Assembly (NCBI GenBank): GCA_037190485.1
Contig: JBBCJB010000004.1
Location: 1 to 64,000 of the forward strand
Reading direction: 5' to 3'
From: Parapedobacter sp037190485
Lineage (GTDB): Bacteria > Bacteroidota > Bacteroidia > Sphingobacteriales > Sphingobacteriaceae
DNA length: 64,000 nucleotides
In this document: positions 33,681 through 41,828 of the stretch, in pieces
Layout: each line of letters starts with the position of its first letter
Position numbering within the stretch: position 1 is the stretch's first letter
Program-made: the position numbers and the translations under genes
Notes under the pieces: generated by a model
Seen by the model: the letters and a program-made list of their open reading frames with translations, nothing else
Database searches by the model: none
What the model was told of the DNA's origin: nothing

Positions 33681-36600
33681 TTAGAATGAGGTGGATATAT
33701 TCAGGGTATAATTACGCGCAAACGGATAACTCAAGCCACGCTCCACCTGGATGGTGGATAGCCGGGCGAGGTTATTGACCATCAGGTTTACCCGCGTGTT
33801 GGACAGCCGCCAACGCGCGGTGAGCCTGTCGGCAAACAGGTACCCTACTGAAATGGATCCGAGGTCAATGAAGTTGTTGCGCTGCAGAAAACGGGACGTA
33901 CTCTGCGTCAGGGCCGTCACCGTCTCGCCCTCCACGTCAGTGAGCCCCTTGAAAAACGTCTGGTCGCCGGGCTGTTGCCAACGCCCGAGCAAGACGCGCT
34001 CATCGACATTATACCGGATATCCGCGTTTTCGATGCGATCGGCCAACGTCTGGTTGTAAAGCGTACCCCCTAGCTGATAGGTCATGAACGCCGCCAGCTG
34101 GATACCCTTGTAGCTGAAGTTCGCCCCGAAATTCCCGCTCAGGTCCGGGATGGCATCGCCCACGATCACCTTGTCAGCGGCATTCCAGGTATAGGTCAAC
34201 CGGCCATCCCGCGTGTAAAAGAGTTCCTGGCCATTGCTGGGGTCGATGCCTGCCGACCGGACGGCCCAGATGGCATTGACAGACTGCCCTTCCACAAAAC
34301 GAAGTTGCGGCCGGGTCTGCAATGATTCGTCTTCGCCGGCACCATCATTGCGTTCATTGAGTTTCTGCAGCGAATTGGCGATTTCGCGTATGCTGTTGCG
34401 GTTATGTATGCCATTGGCAAAGACGCTCAGGTAAATGGACTTCCGCTCATTGCGGATCAGGAAGGCATTGACGTTGGCTTCCAAACCCAGGTTCTCCAGC
34501 TTACCCACGTTCTGTTTGTAGGTGCTCACCCCCAGAGACGGCGGCGTATTGATGTCGAGCAGGAGATCGTTGGTGATCTCACGGTATCCGTCCAGCCGCA
34601 GGGTGATGCGATCGCGCCAGAGCGATACATCCGCCCCGGCACTGTACTTCATGGTCTGTTGCCACTTCAACGCGGTATTGCCAAACGTCATCAAGGTGGC
34701 ACCGAACATGCCCGTGTAGTCCTGGCCATTGTTGTATTGGTAGGTGCTCACCGCCATATAGGGCGAAAACTGCTGGCTTCCGGTGGTGCCCACGCCCGCC
34801 CGTAGTTTCAATCTGGTGATGGCGCCTTGGGATAACGATGCCATAAAGGCTTCCTCATGGAGATTCCACCCCGCGCCAACGGCCCAGAATGGGGCAAAGC
34901 GGTTATCGGCACCGAACTGGGTGGAGCCGTCGAGGTTCCACGAGAAATCCACGAGGTATCGACGATCGTAGGTGTAGTTCACGCTGGCGAATGCCGACGT
35001 GCGCCGCGTCACGTCGTTTACGCCCGTAGGCCGGCTATCCCGCAGGTATTCCTTGCCGAAATACAGTTCGTCCAACCGCGCGTTGGGAAATCCCCGCACG
35101 ATAAGCGAGGTGGTGTTGCTGCGCTGTTCGGCAATTGCAACCCCCAGTGTGGCATAAAGCATGTGGTTACCAAAATTGCGGTTGTAATCGCCCGTGGCGC
35201 TGCCTTCGTACGCGATAAAACCACCGTTGCCCTTGGTGTAGCTACCCCGGGTAAAGTAGTCGTCCGAATTGTAGTCCGAGATGGTCGCGAAATCGGTATG
35301 GTCGGCCGGCAGGAAACGATGCGACTCATCTTCCTGCCGCGTGAGCCCGAACTTGCCGGTAAGCCGCAGGCCCCTGGCCGCGCGGTATTCCAAAAAGGTA
35401 TTGTTGATGAAGCCGATGTATTTGGAATAGTCGGCTGTGCCCAGGGTGGCATTGTACATCGGGTTGGTAGGCTGCGTGATGCCTGCATAACCGGGTGTCG
35501 AAAACTCGTCGAGCACTTTGCGTACGTTCCCGTTTTCATCATACGGCGACCAATACGGATTGAGTACCGAATACTGGGAGAAGCTGCCATAGGCCGAATT
35601 GTCGGCGCGGTTACTATTCACGGTGAGCTGGTTGCGCACCATGAAGTTGTTTTTGCGATAGGCAATCAGCATGCCGCCTTCGTAGTTTTGGCGTGCAGAC
35701 CCTTTCATCGCCCCGCTGTTGCTGGTGTAGCCGAACGATGCGCCGTAGCGCAGGAACGCATCGCCACCTTCTACCATGACCGATTGTTTGGTGCCCCAGC
35801 CGTTTTGCAGGGGTTGGGCCAACCAATACGTATCGACACCCTTTTCTACCTCCCTGATCCGCCTGGCGTATACTTCGTCGCGTTGGCGTTGGAACTCGGG
35901 ATTCGTGCCGCCATTGTAGACACCTCCGGCCTTTTCGAGCGCCAGCTTATCCGCCGCGTTCAGCAGGTGATAAGACGTGAGGTCCGGGCCCGTAAGCTGG
36001 ATGGTGCTGTTGTAGCTCACCGTCAATTTCCCGGGTTGGGGTTGCTTGGTTTCGATCACGATGACGCCATTGGCTGCACGCGAACCATAGGCCGAGGTGG
36101 CCACCGCGTCTTTCAGGATCGTGATCTTATCGATCCGGTTGATGTCGAGGTCATTGAGTCGCTGCATACTGACCTCAAAGCCATCGAGGATAAAGAGCGG
36201 CATGCTGGGGTTCGTGGTATAGGCCGCCATAAAGTCTGCCCCGGAAGCGGGCAATGCGCCTGCCTCGCCCTGCTGAACGGGGAAGTTATTGGTGCCCCGT
36301 ATGCTGATCTGCGGCAGGCGGTTTGGGTCGCTGCCAAACTCCAGGTTGTCGGCCAGGCGTATGGCCGGATCGAAGACCTTGATGGCGTCGAAGACATTCA
36401 TCATGTTGACGCTGCGCAGTTGATCGCCCTTTACGGTGGTGGCTGCGCCCGTGAAGTTCTCGATGGGCCGGGCATAAAGGCCCGTTACCACCACGCTCTC
36501 CAGCTCGCCGACGGTGGTGGTGAGCCTCACATTGACAACGGTCCTGCCTTCAAGCGGCTCCTCTTTGGCGGCATACCCGATGAAGCTGAACACTAACGTC

Positions 36601-37133
36601 TCCGTGCCCGTGAGCATACGATGGAACACGTAGTTGCCGGCCTCATCCGTGATGACGGTGAGCTGGGTACCCTTTATCCGCACGGTGACGTTGGGCAGCG
36701 CCTTGCCGTCCTGATCGGTCACCGTACCAGACACCCGCGGCTGGACTTCATTCTTTTTAAGGACAATGGTATTGTGCTTGATGGTGTAGGTAAAACCTTG
36801 GGCCTTTACCGTTTTGTCCAAGACCTCGGTAAGCTCGGTATCATCGAAATGTACCGAGACCGCTACCGTACGGGCAATAAGCGCATTGTCTACCACAAAA
36901 GCGTATCCCGTCTGCTGATTGATGATATTGAACAGCTGCGGCAGGGTCACCGATTTCTCGTGGATCGTAACGGTTTGTGCGTACGTTCTGGCCGTTACGC
37001 TAAAAACCGATACGGCAAGCAGCAAGATGACCATTTTAAACATAATGAGCAATTTGAGTGGCCTTGAAAGGCCTTGATCGGTGGTATCGATGCGATTATG
37101 GCGTACCACTTCCTGTAACGTATAAATTTTCAT
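33681..37133 (-). CDS. SusC/RagA family TonB-linked protein with STN signalling domain
   Basis: 1150 residues. A hydrophobic signal (~30-50) is followed by an STN domain (TVTIHEKSVTLPQLFNIINQ...VAVSVHFDDTELTEVL, ~55-125), then a carboxypeptidase-regulatory-like domain (VSGTVTDQDGKALPNV), plug (KITILKDAVATSAYGSRAANGV) and barrel ending in YTLNISTSF. The STN domain is the part that contacts FecR-type anti-sigma factors, and the gene lies just below the sigma and fecR genes. It is therefore both transporter and ligand sensor. A hairpin sits in the 168-base gap to fecR. Confidence 0.95.
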   Translation of the reverse strand: MKIYTLQEVVRHNRIDTTDQGLSRPLKLLIMFKMVILLLAVSVFSVTARTYAQTVTIHEKSVTLPQLFNIINQQTGYAFVVDNALIARTVAVSVHFDDTELTEVLDKTVKAQGFTYTIKHNTIVLKKNEVQPRVSGTVTDQDGKALPNVTVRIKGTQLTVITDEAGNYVFHRMLTGTETLVFSFIGYAAKEEPLEGRTVVNVRLTTTVGELESVVVTGLYARPIENFTGAATTVKGDQLRSVNMMNVFDAIKVFDPAIRLADNLEFGSDPNRLPQISIRGTNNFPVQQGEAGALPASGADFMAAYTTNPSMPLFILDGFEVSMQRLNDLDINRIDKITILKDAVATSAYGSRAANGVIVIETKQPQPGKLTVSYNSTIQLTGPDLTSYHLLNAADKLALEKAGGVYNGGTNPEFQRQRDEVYARRIREVEKGVDTYWLAQPLQNGWGTKQSVMVEGGDAFLRYGASFGYTSNSGAMKGSARQNYEGGMLIAYRKNNFMVRNQLTVNSNRADNSAYGSFSQYSVLNPYWSPYDENGNVRKVLDEFSTPGYAGITQPTNPMYNATLGTADYSKYIGFINNTFLEYRAARGLRLTGKFGLTRQEDESHRFLPADHTDFATISDYNSDDYFTRGSYTKGNGGFIAYEGSATGDYNRNFGNHMLYATLGVAIAEQRSNTTSLIVRGFPNARLDELYFGKEYLRDSRPTGVNDVTRRTSAFASVNYTYDRRYLVDFSWNLDGSTQFGADNRFAPFWAVGAGWNLHEEAFMASLSQGAITRLKLRAGVGTTGSQQFSPYMAVSTYQYNNGQDYTGMFGATLMTFGNTALKWQQTMKYSAGADVSLWRDRITLRLDGYREITNDLLLDINTPPSLGVSTYKQNVGKLENLGLEANVNAFLIRNERKSIYLSVFANGIHNRNSIREIANSLQKLNERNDGAGEDESLQTRPQLRFVEGQSVNAIWAVRSAGIDPSNGQELFYTRDGRLTYTWNAADKVIVGDAIPDLSGNFGANFSYKGIQLAAFMTYQLGGTLYNQTLADRIENADIRYNVDERVLLGRWQQPGDQTFFKGLTDVEGETVTALTQSTSRFLQRNNFIDLGSISVGYLFADRLTARWRLSNTRVNLMVNNLARLSTIQVERGLSYPFARNYTLNISTSF

Positions 37134-37200
37134 ACATTTGTGTTTCGGGTTTGATTATCTACGGCTTCTAGCTCAATGGATGGCGTACAGGGCAAGCCCG

Positions 37201-37238
37201 AAAACCGCCGGGAGTAGCGCGAATTACTTCCGGTTTTT
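37201..37238. promoter_or_regulatory. Hairpin between fecR and susC
   Basis: AAAACCG-CC-GGGAGTA (37201-37216) pairs with TACTTCCGGTTTT, and the plus strand continues into a T-run. For the minus-strand operon this puts an A-tract and hairpin between fecR and susC, without a proper U-run after it. The second sigma/FecR locus has a hairpin at the same junction (54747-54774). Confidence 0.45.
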
Positions 37239-37301
37239 TCTTGGCTGTCCGATGGTCGTTAACTCATTTCGGGGGTTTCTTGATGCATTCCATGTTAGGG
37301 A

Positions 37302-38534
37302 TCATTTGTTAGTTTGGTTTACGGGATGAACGGTGACCTTCCGCCCGTTCAGTTTAAATGCGACAGATCCGGTTTCTTCCAGGATCTCGAAAACCTGGTT
37401 GGCGTTTTCCTTGCGTTGCATGATGCCTGAGAATTCCACATCGGGCATGCGATTGCCATAGCTCACATCAAGATCGTACCATCGCTCCAATTGACGCATG
37501 ATGGCATCTACCTTGACACCATCAAAATGGAAGTAACCGTTTTTCCAGGCAAGGGCCTGATCGACGTTGGCTTGCTGCAGGGAGAGCCGTTGATCGGCAA
37601 GGCCAAGCAGTGCCCGTTGTCCGGCCCGGACCACCGCGGTAGATGACCCGTGCGTGACGCGGACCGACCCTTCGGACACCGTAGCGCTCATCGATGGCTC
37701 GTCGTCATAAGCCGAGACGTTGAAGGCCGTACCCAACACGGTGATGGATAGCGCTTTCGTGCGTACGACAAAGGGCTGTTTGGGGCGCGACTGCACCTCA
37801 AAAAAGGCTTCTCCCCACAATTGGATTTCGCGGGTGTCGCCCGAAAACGTGCGTGGGTAGGCAATCTTAGCTACCGAATTGAGCCAAACCTTGCTGCCAT
37901 CGGGCAGCGTAAGCTGGTAAGTGCCGCCTTTGGGGGTCGTCAACGAGAGCATGGCCGTGGATGGTTTCTCCCCCCTACCCCCGTCTGCTAGCTTCAAGTC
38001 AGAACCGTCGTTGTAGGTAATATCCTCGGCTCCAACCACGATTCCGGTTTGGGTTTCGTCCAAATTGATCACACGGCCGTCGGCCAGGGTGAGTGTGGCG
38101 CGATTGCCGCCAGGCAGGATCGCATCCGGGCCCTTGCTATCCGCATCACCTTGGCTAGCGGTTGAAAGGCCATTCACCTGCCTGCCGGTCAGGCCGGCGA
38201 TTCGATCGCTGTAAAACATCGAAATCGCTGCCGTAACCACGATGAGAACGGCAGCAGCGTAAGGCAGCCAACGCATGTAGCGTATGCGGCGTTTGCCCAC
38301 GGCCTGCGTATGCGCACCCAAGCGTATATTAACCCGTTGGTTGATGGCACGCACGTGGTCTTGGTCCACATCGGCGGGGACGGGCTGTTCAAACTCCTGC
38401 AGGATCAGCTGCATGAGTTGATCGGAAGGTGCGTCGAGATCGAAATACCGCAGCAACGCGTCTAACTCTTCATGCGTACACCGACCGGCCAGGTAGGCGC
38501 GAAAAAGTTCGTTGACGTGTTGGTTGTTTGCCAT
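37302..38534 (-). CDS. FecR-family anti-sigma factor
   Basis: 410 residues, single-pass inner-membrane protein. N-terminal cytosolic part (~1-80) binds the sigma factor; a transmembrane segment follows (WLPYAAAVLIVVTAAISMFY, ~90-109); then the periplasmic FecR domain (LTTPKGGTYQLTLPDGSKVW, ~190-290) and a C-terminal DUF4974-type domain (RQLERWYDLDVSYG). It relays the state of the STN-bearing SusC to the ECF sigma factor encoded upstream. The 12-residue stretch after NDGSDLKL (DGGRGEKPSTAM) looks like an insert at the place where the second FecR of this window carries repeat-derived sequence. Confidence 0.94.
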   Translation of the reverse strand: MANNQHVNELFRAYLAGRCTHEELDALLRYFDLDAPSDQLMQLILQEFEQPVPADVDQDHVRAINQRVNIRLGAHTQAVGKRRIRYMRWLPYAAAVLIVVTAAISMFYSDRIAGLTGRQVNGLSTASQGDADSKGPDAILPGGNRATLTLADGRVINLDETQTGIVVGAEDITYNDGSDLKLADGGRGEKPSTAMLSLTTPKGGTYQLTLPDGSKVWLNSVAKIAYPRTFSGDTREIQLWGEAFFEVQSRPKQPFVVRTKALSITVLGTAFNVSAYDDEPSMSATVSEGSVRVTHGSSTAVVRAGQRALLGLADQRLSLQQANVDQALAWKNGYFHFDGVKVDAIMRQLERWYDLDVSYGNRMPDVEFSGIMQRKENANQVFEILEETGSVAFKLNGRKVTVHPVNQTNK

Positions 38535-38628
38535 GCTTAGCTGTTTATCTGTTTATACAATCCTAACGGAAAATCCAGTGCACCCCAATAGCAATTATTT
38601 TTCAACGCATTGAAAATGAGTTGAAAAA

Positions 38629-39219
38629 TCAATTAAAAGCAGCTAGAATCAATAGCGCGATGGCTTCGGCGCTACCGCTTAGGTGTTGTTTGAGTGATGC
38701 GTTGGCGCGTCTGATGTGGGCGTTGACGGTATGCTCAGAGATACCGAGCCGCTCACTGGCCTCGCGATAACTTAGCCCCTCGACCTTGCAGAGCAGGTAG
38801 ACTTCCCGTTGCTTCTCCGGGAGTTTTTCCAGCAACCGCGCCAACAGGGCCTCGTTGTCTTTACGCATGAGTTCTGCCTCGATGTGGTCGTACCCGCCAG
38901 CGATGGCTTCGTAAAACATCGCTCGCATGCGCTCGTCGTGCGCAGCCCGTCGAAAGAGGTTGCGGGCATTGTTCGCAGCAATCTGCGCCAGGTAAGCCTT
39001 GATGGATTTTTCCGAATCGATACGTTCCCGGTGTTCCCACAGGCTCATGAAGGTGTCCTGAACCACTTCTTCCACCAGCTCCGGTATTTTCAATAGCCTC
39101 AACAAGTGGCCCGTGATCATCGGGCTATGCGTAGCAAACAGGGTATTGAAAGCCGCATGGTCCCCAGCCCGCAGCTTGTGCAGGAGCTCACGTTCGGTAT
39201 GGCTGTTTTCCTTTTGCAA
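38629..39219 (-). CDS. ECF RNA polymerase sigma factor
   Basis: 196 residues: sigma region 2 (ELVEEVVQDTFMSLWEHRERI, preceded by the core-binding helices, ~30-95) and region 4 (LPEKQREVYLLCKVEGLSYREASERLGIS, ~130-175), with no region 3. This is the FecI/SigW-like group that partners FecR proteins and STN-type TonB receptors in Bacteroidota. It starts the operon that includes fecR, susC, susD, DUF4843, PKD-like and tlpA-like genes and probably drives susC onward when the ligand is bound. Confidence 0.95.
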   Translation of the reverse strand: MQKENSHTERELLHKLRAGDHAAFNTLFATHSPMITGHLLRLLKIPELVEEVVQDTFMSLWEHRERIDSEKSIKAYLAQIAANNARNLFRRAAHDERMRAMFYEAIAGGYDHIEAELMRKDNEALLARLLEKLPEKQREVYLLCKVEGLSYREASERLGISEHTVNAHIRRANASLKQHLSGSAEAIALLILAAFN

Positions 39220-39321
39220 TGCCTTTTATGCGTTCGCGAAACAATTGTACAAATTATATGGCAGCGTTGCAAGGGAAATCAACCAACCCCTTTTGGTGCG
39301 ATGCAAAAAACATCAAAACGC

Positions 39322-39364
39322 ATATCGCGCCACCCCCGGATTCCACAGGGGTTTGGCGCGATAT
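39322..39364. repeat. Perfect inverted repeat upstream of the sigma gene
   Basis: ATATCGCGCCA (39322-39332) and TGGCGCGATAT (39354-39364) are exact reverse complements, with CCCC/GGGG just inside them. The repeat lies 100 bases upstream of the ECF sigma start. It has no T-run. It may be a regulatory site or a mobile palindrome; the rest of 39220-39478 is unassigned. Confidence 0.6.
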
Positions 39365-39478
39365 GGCTAGGTCTGGGATAGCGTGTTTGCCAACAAGGCC
39401 TGCGAAGCGAGGGGAAGCGCAGTTCACTGACGGTGAATGAGCATTTCCCAAGCAAGCGTAACGGCGTTGGCGAGCACG

Positions 39479-40111
39479 CTACCGCGCGATGAGCGACACC
39501 GGCTCGGACCAGTCGCTCACCCCGGCGCCGTTGCGGGCGCGGACACGGGCGTAGTAGGTCACACCGGGCGTCACCGGGGCGATGACGTTGCCGCGGCTGC
39601 TGCGGGCCACCAGCGCGTCGGGCCATACGATGGTGCCGTCGGGCAGCTTGTCGCTGCTGTAGGCGTACTCGTAGAGCCAGGCCCCCGGCACGGCGTCAAA
39701 GCCCAATTGCAGCTGACCGCTCTGCCGGTAGTCGGCCAGGCGCACGCGTTCGGGCGTCATCGGCGGCAGTTGCCGCACGGGCGTACCGCTGGGCGGGAAG
39801 CCCGAGCTGAGGATGACGGACAGCGAGCCGTCGGCCACCCCGCTCACGTAATGGGCCAGCCGCTTCAGCTGCGCCAGCAGCACCTCACGCGCATCGTTCT
39901 TCAGGCTTTTCTCCAACGGCCCGCCCTTCCGGCTGGCGGCTTCCAGCTTGGCCTTGTAATCGTCATAGGTGGCCTGCACCGCCACCAAGGTGGGGTCGGG
40001 TGTCGGGAAGTTGGCATTGCCGTCCATGGCCAGCAGCACCGTGCCGCCCAGGTTCAGCAGATCATTGTCTCGAAGGTGTTTAAAGCCCCCACGGGCCGTA
40101 CGTTTAACCAT
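39479..40111 (-). CDS. Fibronectin type III domain protein
   Basis: 210 residues, no signal peptide seen. The N-terminal ~90 residues are helical (YDDYKAKLEAASRKGGPLEKSL). The C-terminal ~90 residues form a fibronectin type III fold (LQLGFDAVPGAWLYEYAYS, ITPGVTYYARVRARNGAG-like text, WSEPVSLIAR). Proteins of this size and layout recur in Sphingobacteriaceae, often as multi-copy genes beside small HTH genes as here. Function unknown. Confidence 0.75.
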   Translation of the reverse strand: MVKRTARGGFKHLRDNDLLNLGGTVLLAMDGNANFPTPDPTLVAVQATYDDYKAKLEAASRKGGPLEKSLKNDAREVLLAQLKRLAHYVSGVADGSLSVILSSGFPPSGTPVRQLPPMTPERVRLADYRQSGQLQLGFDAVPGAWLYEYAYSSDKLPDGTIVWPDALVARSSRGNVIAPVTPGVTYYARVRARNGAGVSDWSEPVSLIAR

Positions 40112-40264
40112 CTCTTTTTTGGGTTAATGCGTTAAGAAATCTATTCGTTACTCCCGCTCCGATCCAGGCGTGTATACCCATCTTTCTCGAAGCATGGGAA
40201 CAAATTAGTACAGATCCGGCAGGCACCGAAACAAGTGGAGGATTGCGGAGGGATGTGGAGGATC

Positions 40265-40705
40265 GTGATGTGGTACGGACACGGACCCGTCCCCTTAGCC
40301 GTACCATTCCACGCCGTCACCCGGGAAGTCCAAATCAGATCGAGACAAAAATGAAACGTTCTTGTACGGGTATGCGGTTCCTCCGGGCAAGGTGGCCGGC
40401 AATGGTACAGGGATGACGCAGGGTGGTCCGGTCGCCAGCCGTTTTTGTGCCGGGATGCGGCGTTTTTACACGGAAATGCGGCGTTCTTGCCCAAAGACGG
40501 AAACATCCCTGTACCGGTCTGGACGACTTCCGTACCATTGCTTTCTGCACCCGTCGGTTGGTGCATATAACGGTACGGGGATGGAACGGTTCCGGACGGA
40601 AATGGCCGATTTGTGTACAGGGATAACCCGCGTTGGTACAGGTCGCAGGCAGCCCCGTAGCGTTCCGCGCCGTCACGGCCGGAGAAGCTGCGTTTTGGCA
40701 CAGGG
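40265..40705. repeat. Dispersed GTAC-centred repeats in a gene-free stretch
   Basis: About ten related short motifs with a GTAC or GTACAGGGAT core recur at irregular 20-100-base intervals: GGTACGGACA ~40271, TTGTACGGGTAT ~40361, GGTACAGGGATGA ~40403, CCCTGTACC ~40505, CCGTACCATT ~40529, GGTACGGGGATGG ~40573, TGTACAGGGATAA ~40614, GGTACAGGTC ~40637, GGCACAGGGATAA ~40694. The whole 40112-40784 interval has no convincing protein gene; reading frames across it are Cys/Thr/Pro-rich and unlike the neighbours. Confidence 0.5.
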
Positions 40706-40784
40706 ATAAAAACAAATGGCATCCCGCGTCACGAAATGCCATTCTGGGATGGGGCACACCCGTTCGCTTGCGCCGTTTAGCTGC

Positions 40785-41099
40785 CTACGACCTCCGGTAC
40801 TTGCCGGTTTCGCTGCCGAGGCGCCTGAACAGGTCGTAGACTTCCTCGCGGTCGTAGTACTCGCGGCCGCCCAGGCGCAGCACGGGCTCCAGCAGCACGT
40901 TGCGCACCTTGGCGTAGAACGTGGTGTTGCCGATGCCCATGTACTTCAGTATCCACGGGATGTCGACGTGCACGGGTTCGACCGGGTTGCCCGGGAAGCG
41001 CACCACGGCGGGCTGGATTTCATGGATGGTCTTCATGTCGGCCTGCAGCTCCCGCAGCAGTTGGACGATCGTTTCGATCAATGCAATTAATGCTTTCAT
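40785..41099 (-). CDS. Small excisionase/MerR-like DNA-binding protein
   Basis: 104 residues. The C-terminal half is a winged-helix/excisionase-type domain: VDIPWILKYMGIGNTTFYAKVRN, then the beta-wing LLEPVLRLGGREYYDREEVYDLF with the 'GGREYYDREEV' core. The first ~35 residues are a helical region that may dimerise. Such proteins bind DNA and regulate, or act as excision factors in mobile elements; no integrase is nearby. It is preceded by direct repeats at 41134-41161. Confidence 0.7.
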   Translation of the reverse strand: MKALIALIETIVQLLRELQADMKTIHEIQPAVVRFPGNPVEPVHVDIPWILKYMGIGNTTFYAKVRNVLLEPVLRLGGREYYDREEVYDLFRRLGSETGKYRRS

Positions 41100-41133
41100 G
41101 ATAATCGTTGTAGAAGTTAAACATTGAATGATA

Positions 41134-41161
41134 TGTGAATTTGTGCGTTTGTGAATTTGTG
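41134..41161. repeat. Direct repeat TGTGAATTTGTG upstream of the excisionase-like gene
   Basis: TGTGAATTTGTG at 41134-41145 recurs as TTGTGAATTTGTG at 41150-41161, 16 bases apart. The spacing and position ahead of a DNA-binding protein gene would suit an operator pair, but low-complexity slippage is equally possible. Confidence 0.35.
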
Positions 41162-41214
41162 AATGGTCATTTACTGCGTGAAAAATGCGCGCGGCGGATG
41201 TCCAGCAGGCCGTA

Positions 41215-41613
41215 CTAGTATTCCAGCAGGTGCTCGAATACCTCCACCAAGGGCGGATGATCGCGCCGGAGCCATACGCTGTCCATCCGGCTGACGCGCA
41301 GCAGTTCGGTATCCTCGCTGGCTTCGAGCGTATTCCGCTGGCCCGAAACCGGGATGAAAAGGACGTCGCCTTCCTTCAATAACCGCGGTATGGAGGGCCT
41401 GAAGCGATCCACGAGCGTACCTTCCTGCACCTCTTTGAGCAATCCCCGGTGGGTGAAGAACAGGTCGCCGGGGAAACCGATCAGGGGGCTGCCCCGGCGC
41501 ACGCTGACCGCATGGCAACATGCCGCCATGGCCTGCCAATCATCCGGTGCCAGCGGGCCAAGCGCCAGCAGCTCCCGCTGGAAATGGGACAACCTGATTT
41601 CAAGTCTATCCAT
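41215..41613 (-). CDS. CRP/FNR-like cyclic-nucleotide-binding-fold protein without HTH
   Basis: 132 residues resembling the effector domain of CRP/FNR-type proteins: VSVRRGSPLIGFPGDLFFTHRGLLKEV (beta-roll strands) and RLLKEGDVLFIPVSGQ. The DNA-binding HTH expected after the long helix is absent, so the gene encodes a sensor domain alone. Its ATG lies 3 bases after a short frame that is a remnant of a response-regulator 3' end (41617-41688), which in turn follows a promoter shared with the two-component operon at 46.2 kb. It was probably once encoded after the regulator gene. Confidence 0.65.
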   Translation of the reverse strand: MDRLEIRLSHFQRELLALGPLAPDDWQAMAACCHAVSVRRGSPLIGFPGDLFFTHRGLLKEVQEGTLVDRFRPSIPRLLKEGDVLFIPVSGQRNTLEASEDTELLRVSRMDSVWLRRDHPPLVEVFEHLLEY

Positions 41614-41616
41614 GGC

Positions 41617-41688
41617 CTAGCCGTTCAGGGGCCCCAGTCGATGGCATCCGGCCGGCATGATTTTCGATAGCTGTTTTTCTGTATTCAT
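41617..41688 (-). pseudogene. Short fusion frame holding the 3' end of a response-regulator gene
   Basis: A 23-codon frame beginning MNTEKQLSKIM and ending AGCHRLGPLNG-stop. The last 12 codons match the end of the LuxR-type regulator at 43523-44173 (AECHRLGLLNG-stop), with about 38 of 42 bases identical. The start sits at the same distance from its promoter as the lipoprotein start in the intact operon. It looks like what is left of a duplicate two-component operon after an internal deletion of roughly 2.6 kb. It may still be translated as a leader peptide. Confidence 0.68.
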
Positions 41689-41710
41689 TATATCTTGTAT
41701 TTGATTGATA

Positions 41711-41756
41711 TAAAGGTCGGTAGAAGAGCGCTTCCGGTCAAGTGGGAGAACTCCCA
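41711..41756 (-). promoter_or_regulatory. Regulated promoter with palindromic operator (copy 1)
   Basis: Read on the minus strand: TGGGAGTTCTCCCA palindrome (41743-41756), then -33 TTGACC (41736-41741) and -7 GACCTTTA (41711-41718). The same three elements with identical spacing occur at 46204-46249, although the spacer sequences differ. The palindrome is one base upstream of the -33 element, a position fit for an activator such as the adjacent LuxR-type regulator. Confidence 0.7.
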
Positions 41757-41828
41757 GTTTTTAGCGCGATGGATATCGCCGCCAGCGGCACATGCCGATG
41801 GGGAGTCGTGCGGATACGGAAAATACGG

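Noticed and set aside
34857..36596. Long frame of 579 codons antisense to susC
   Set aside because: It lies wholly opposite a well-conserved SusC gene; long antisense frames are a by-product of GC-rich codon usage.
40141..40722. Minus-strand frame of 193 codons in the GTAC-repeat stretch
   Set aside because: Cys/Thr/Pro-rich translation without domain features, generated by the short DNA repeats; competing frames look the same.
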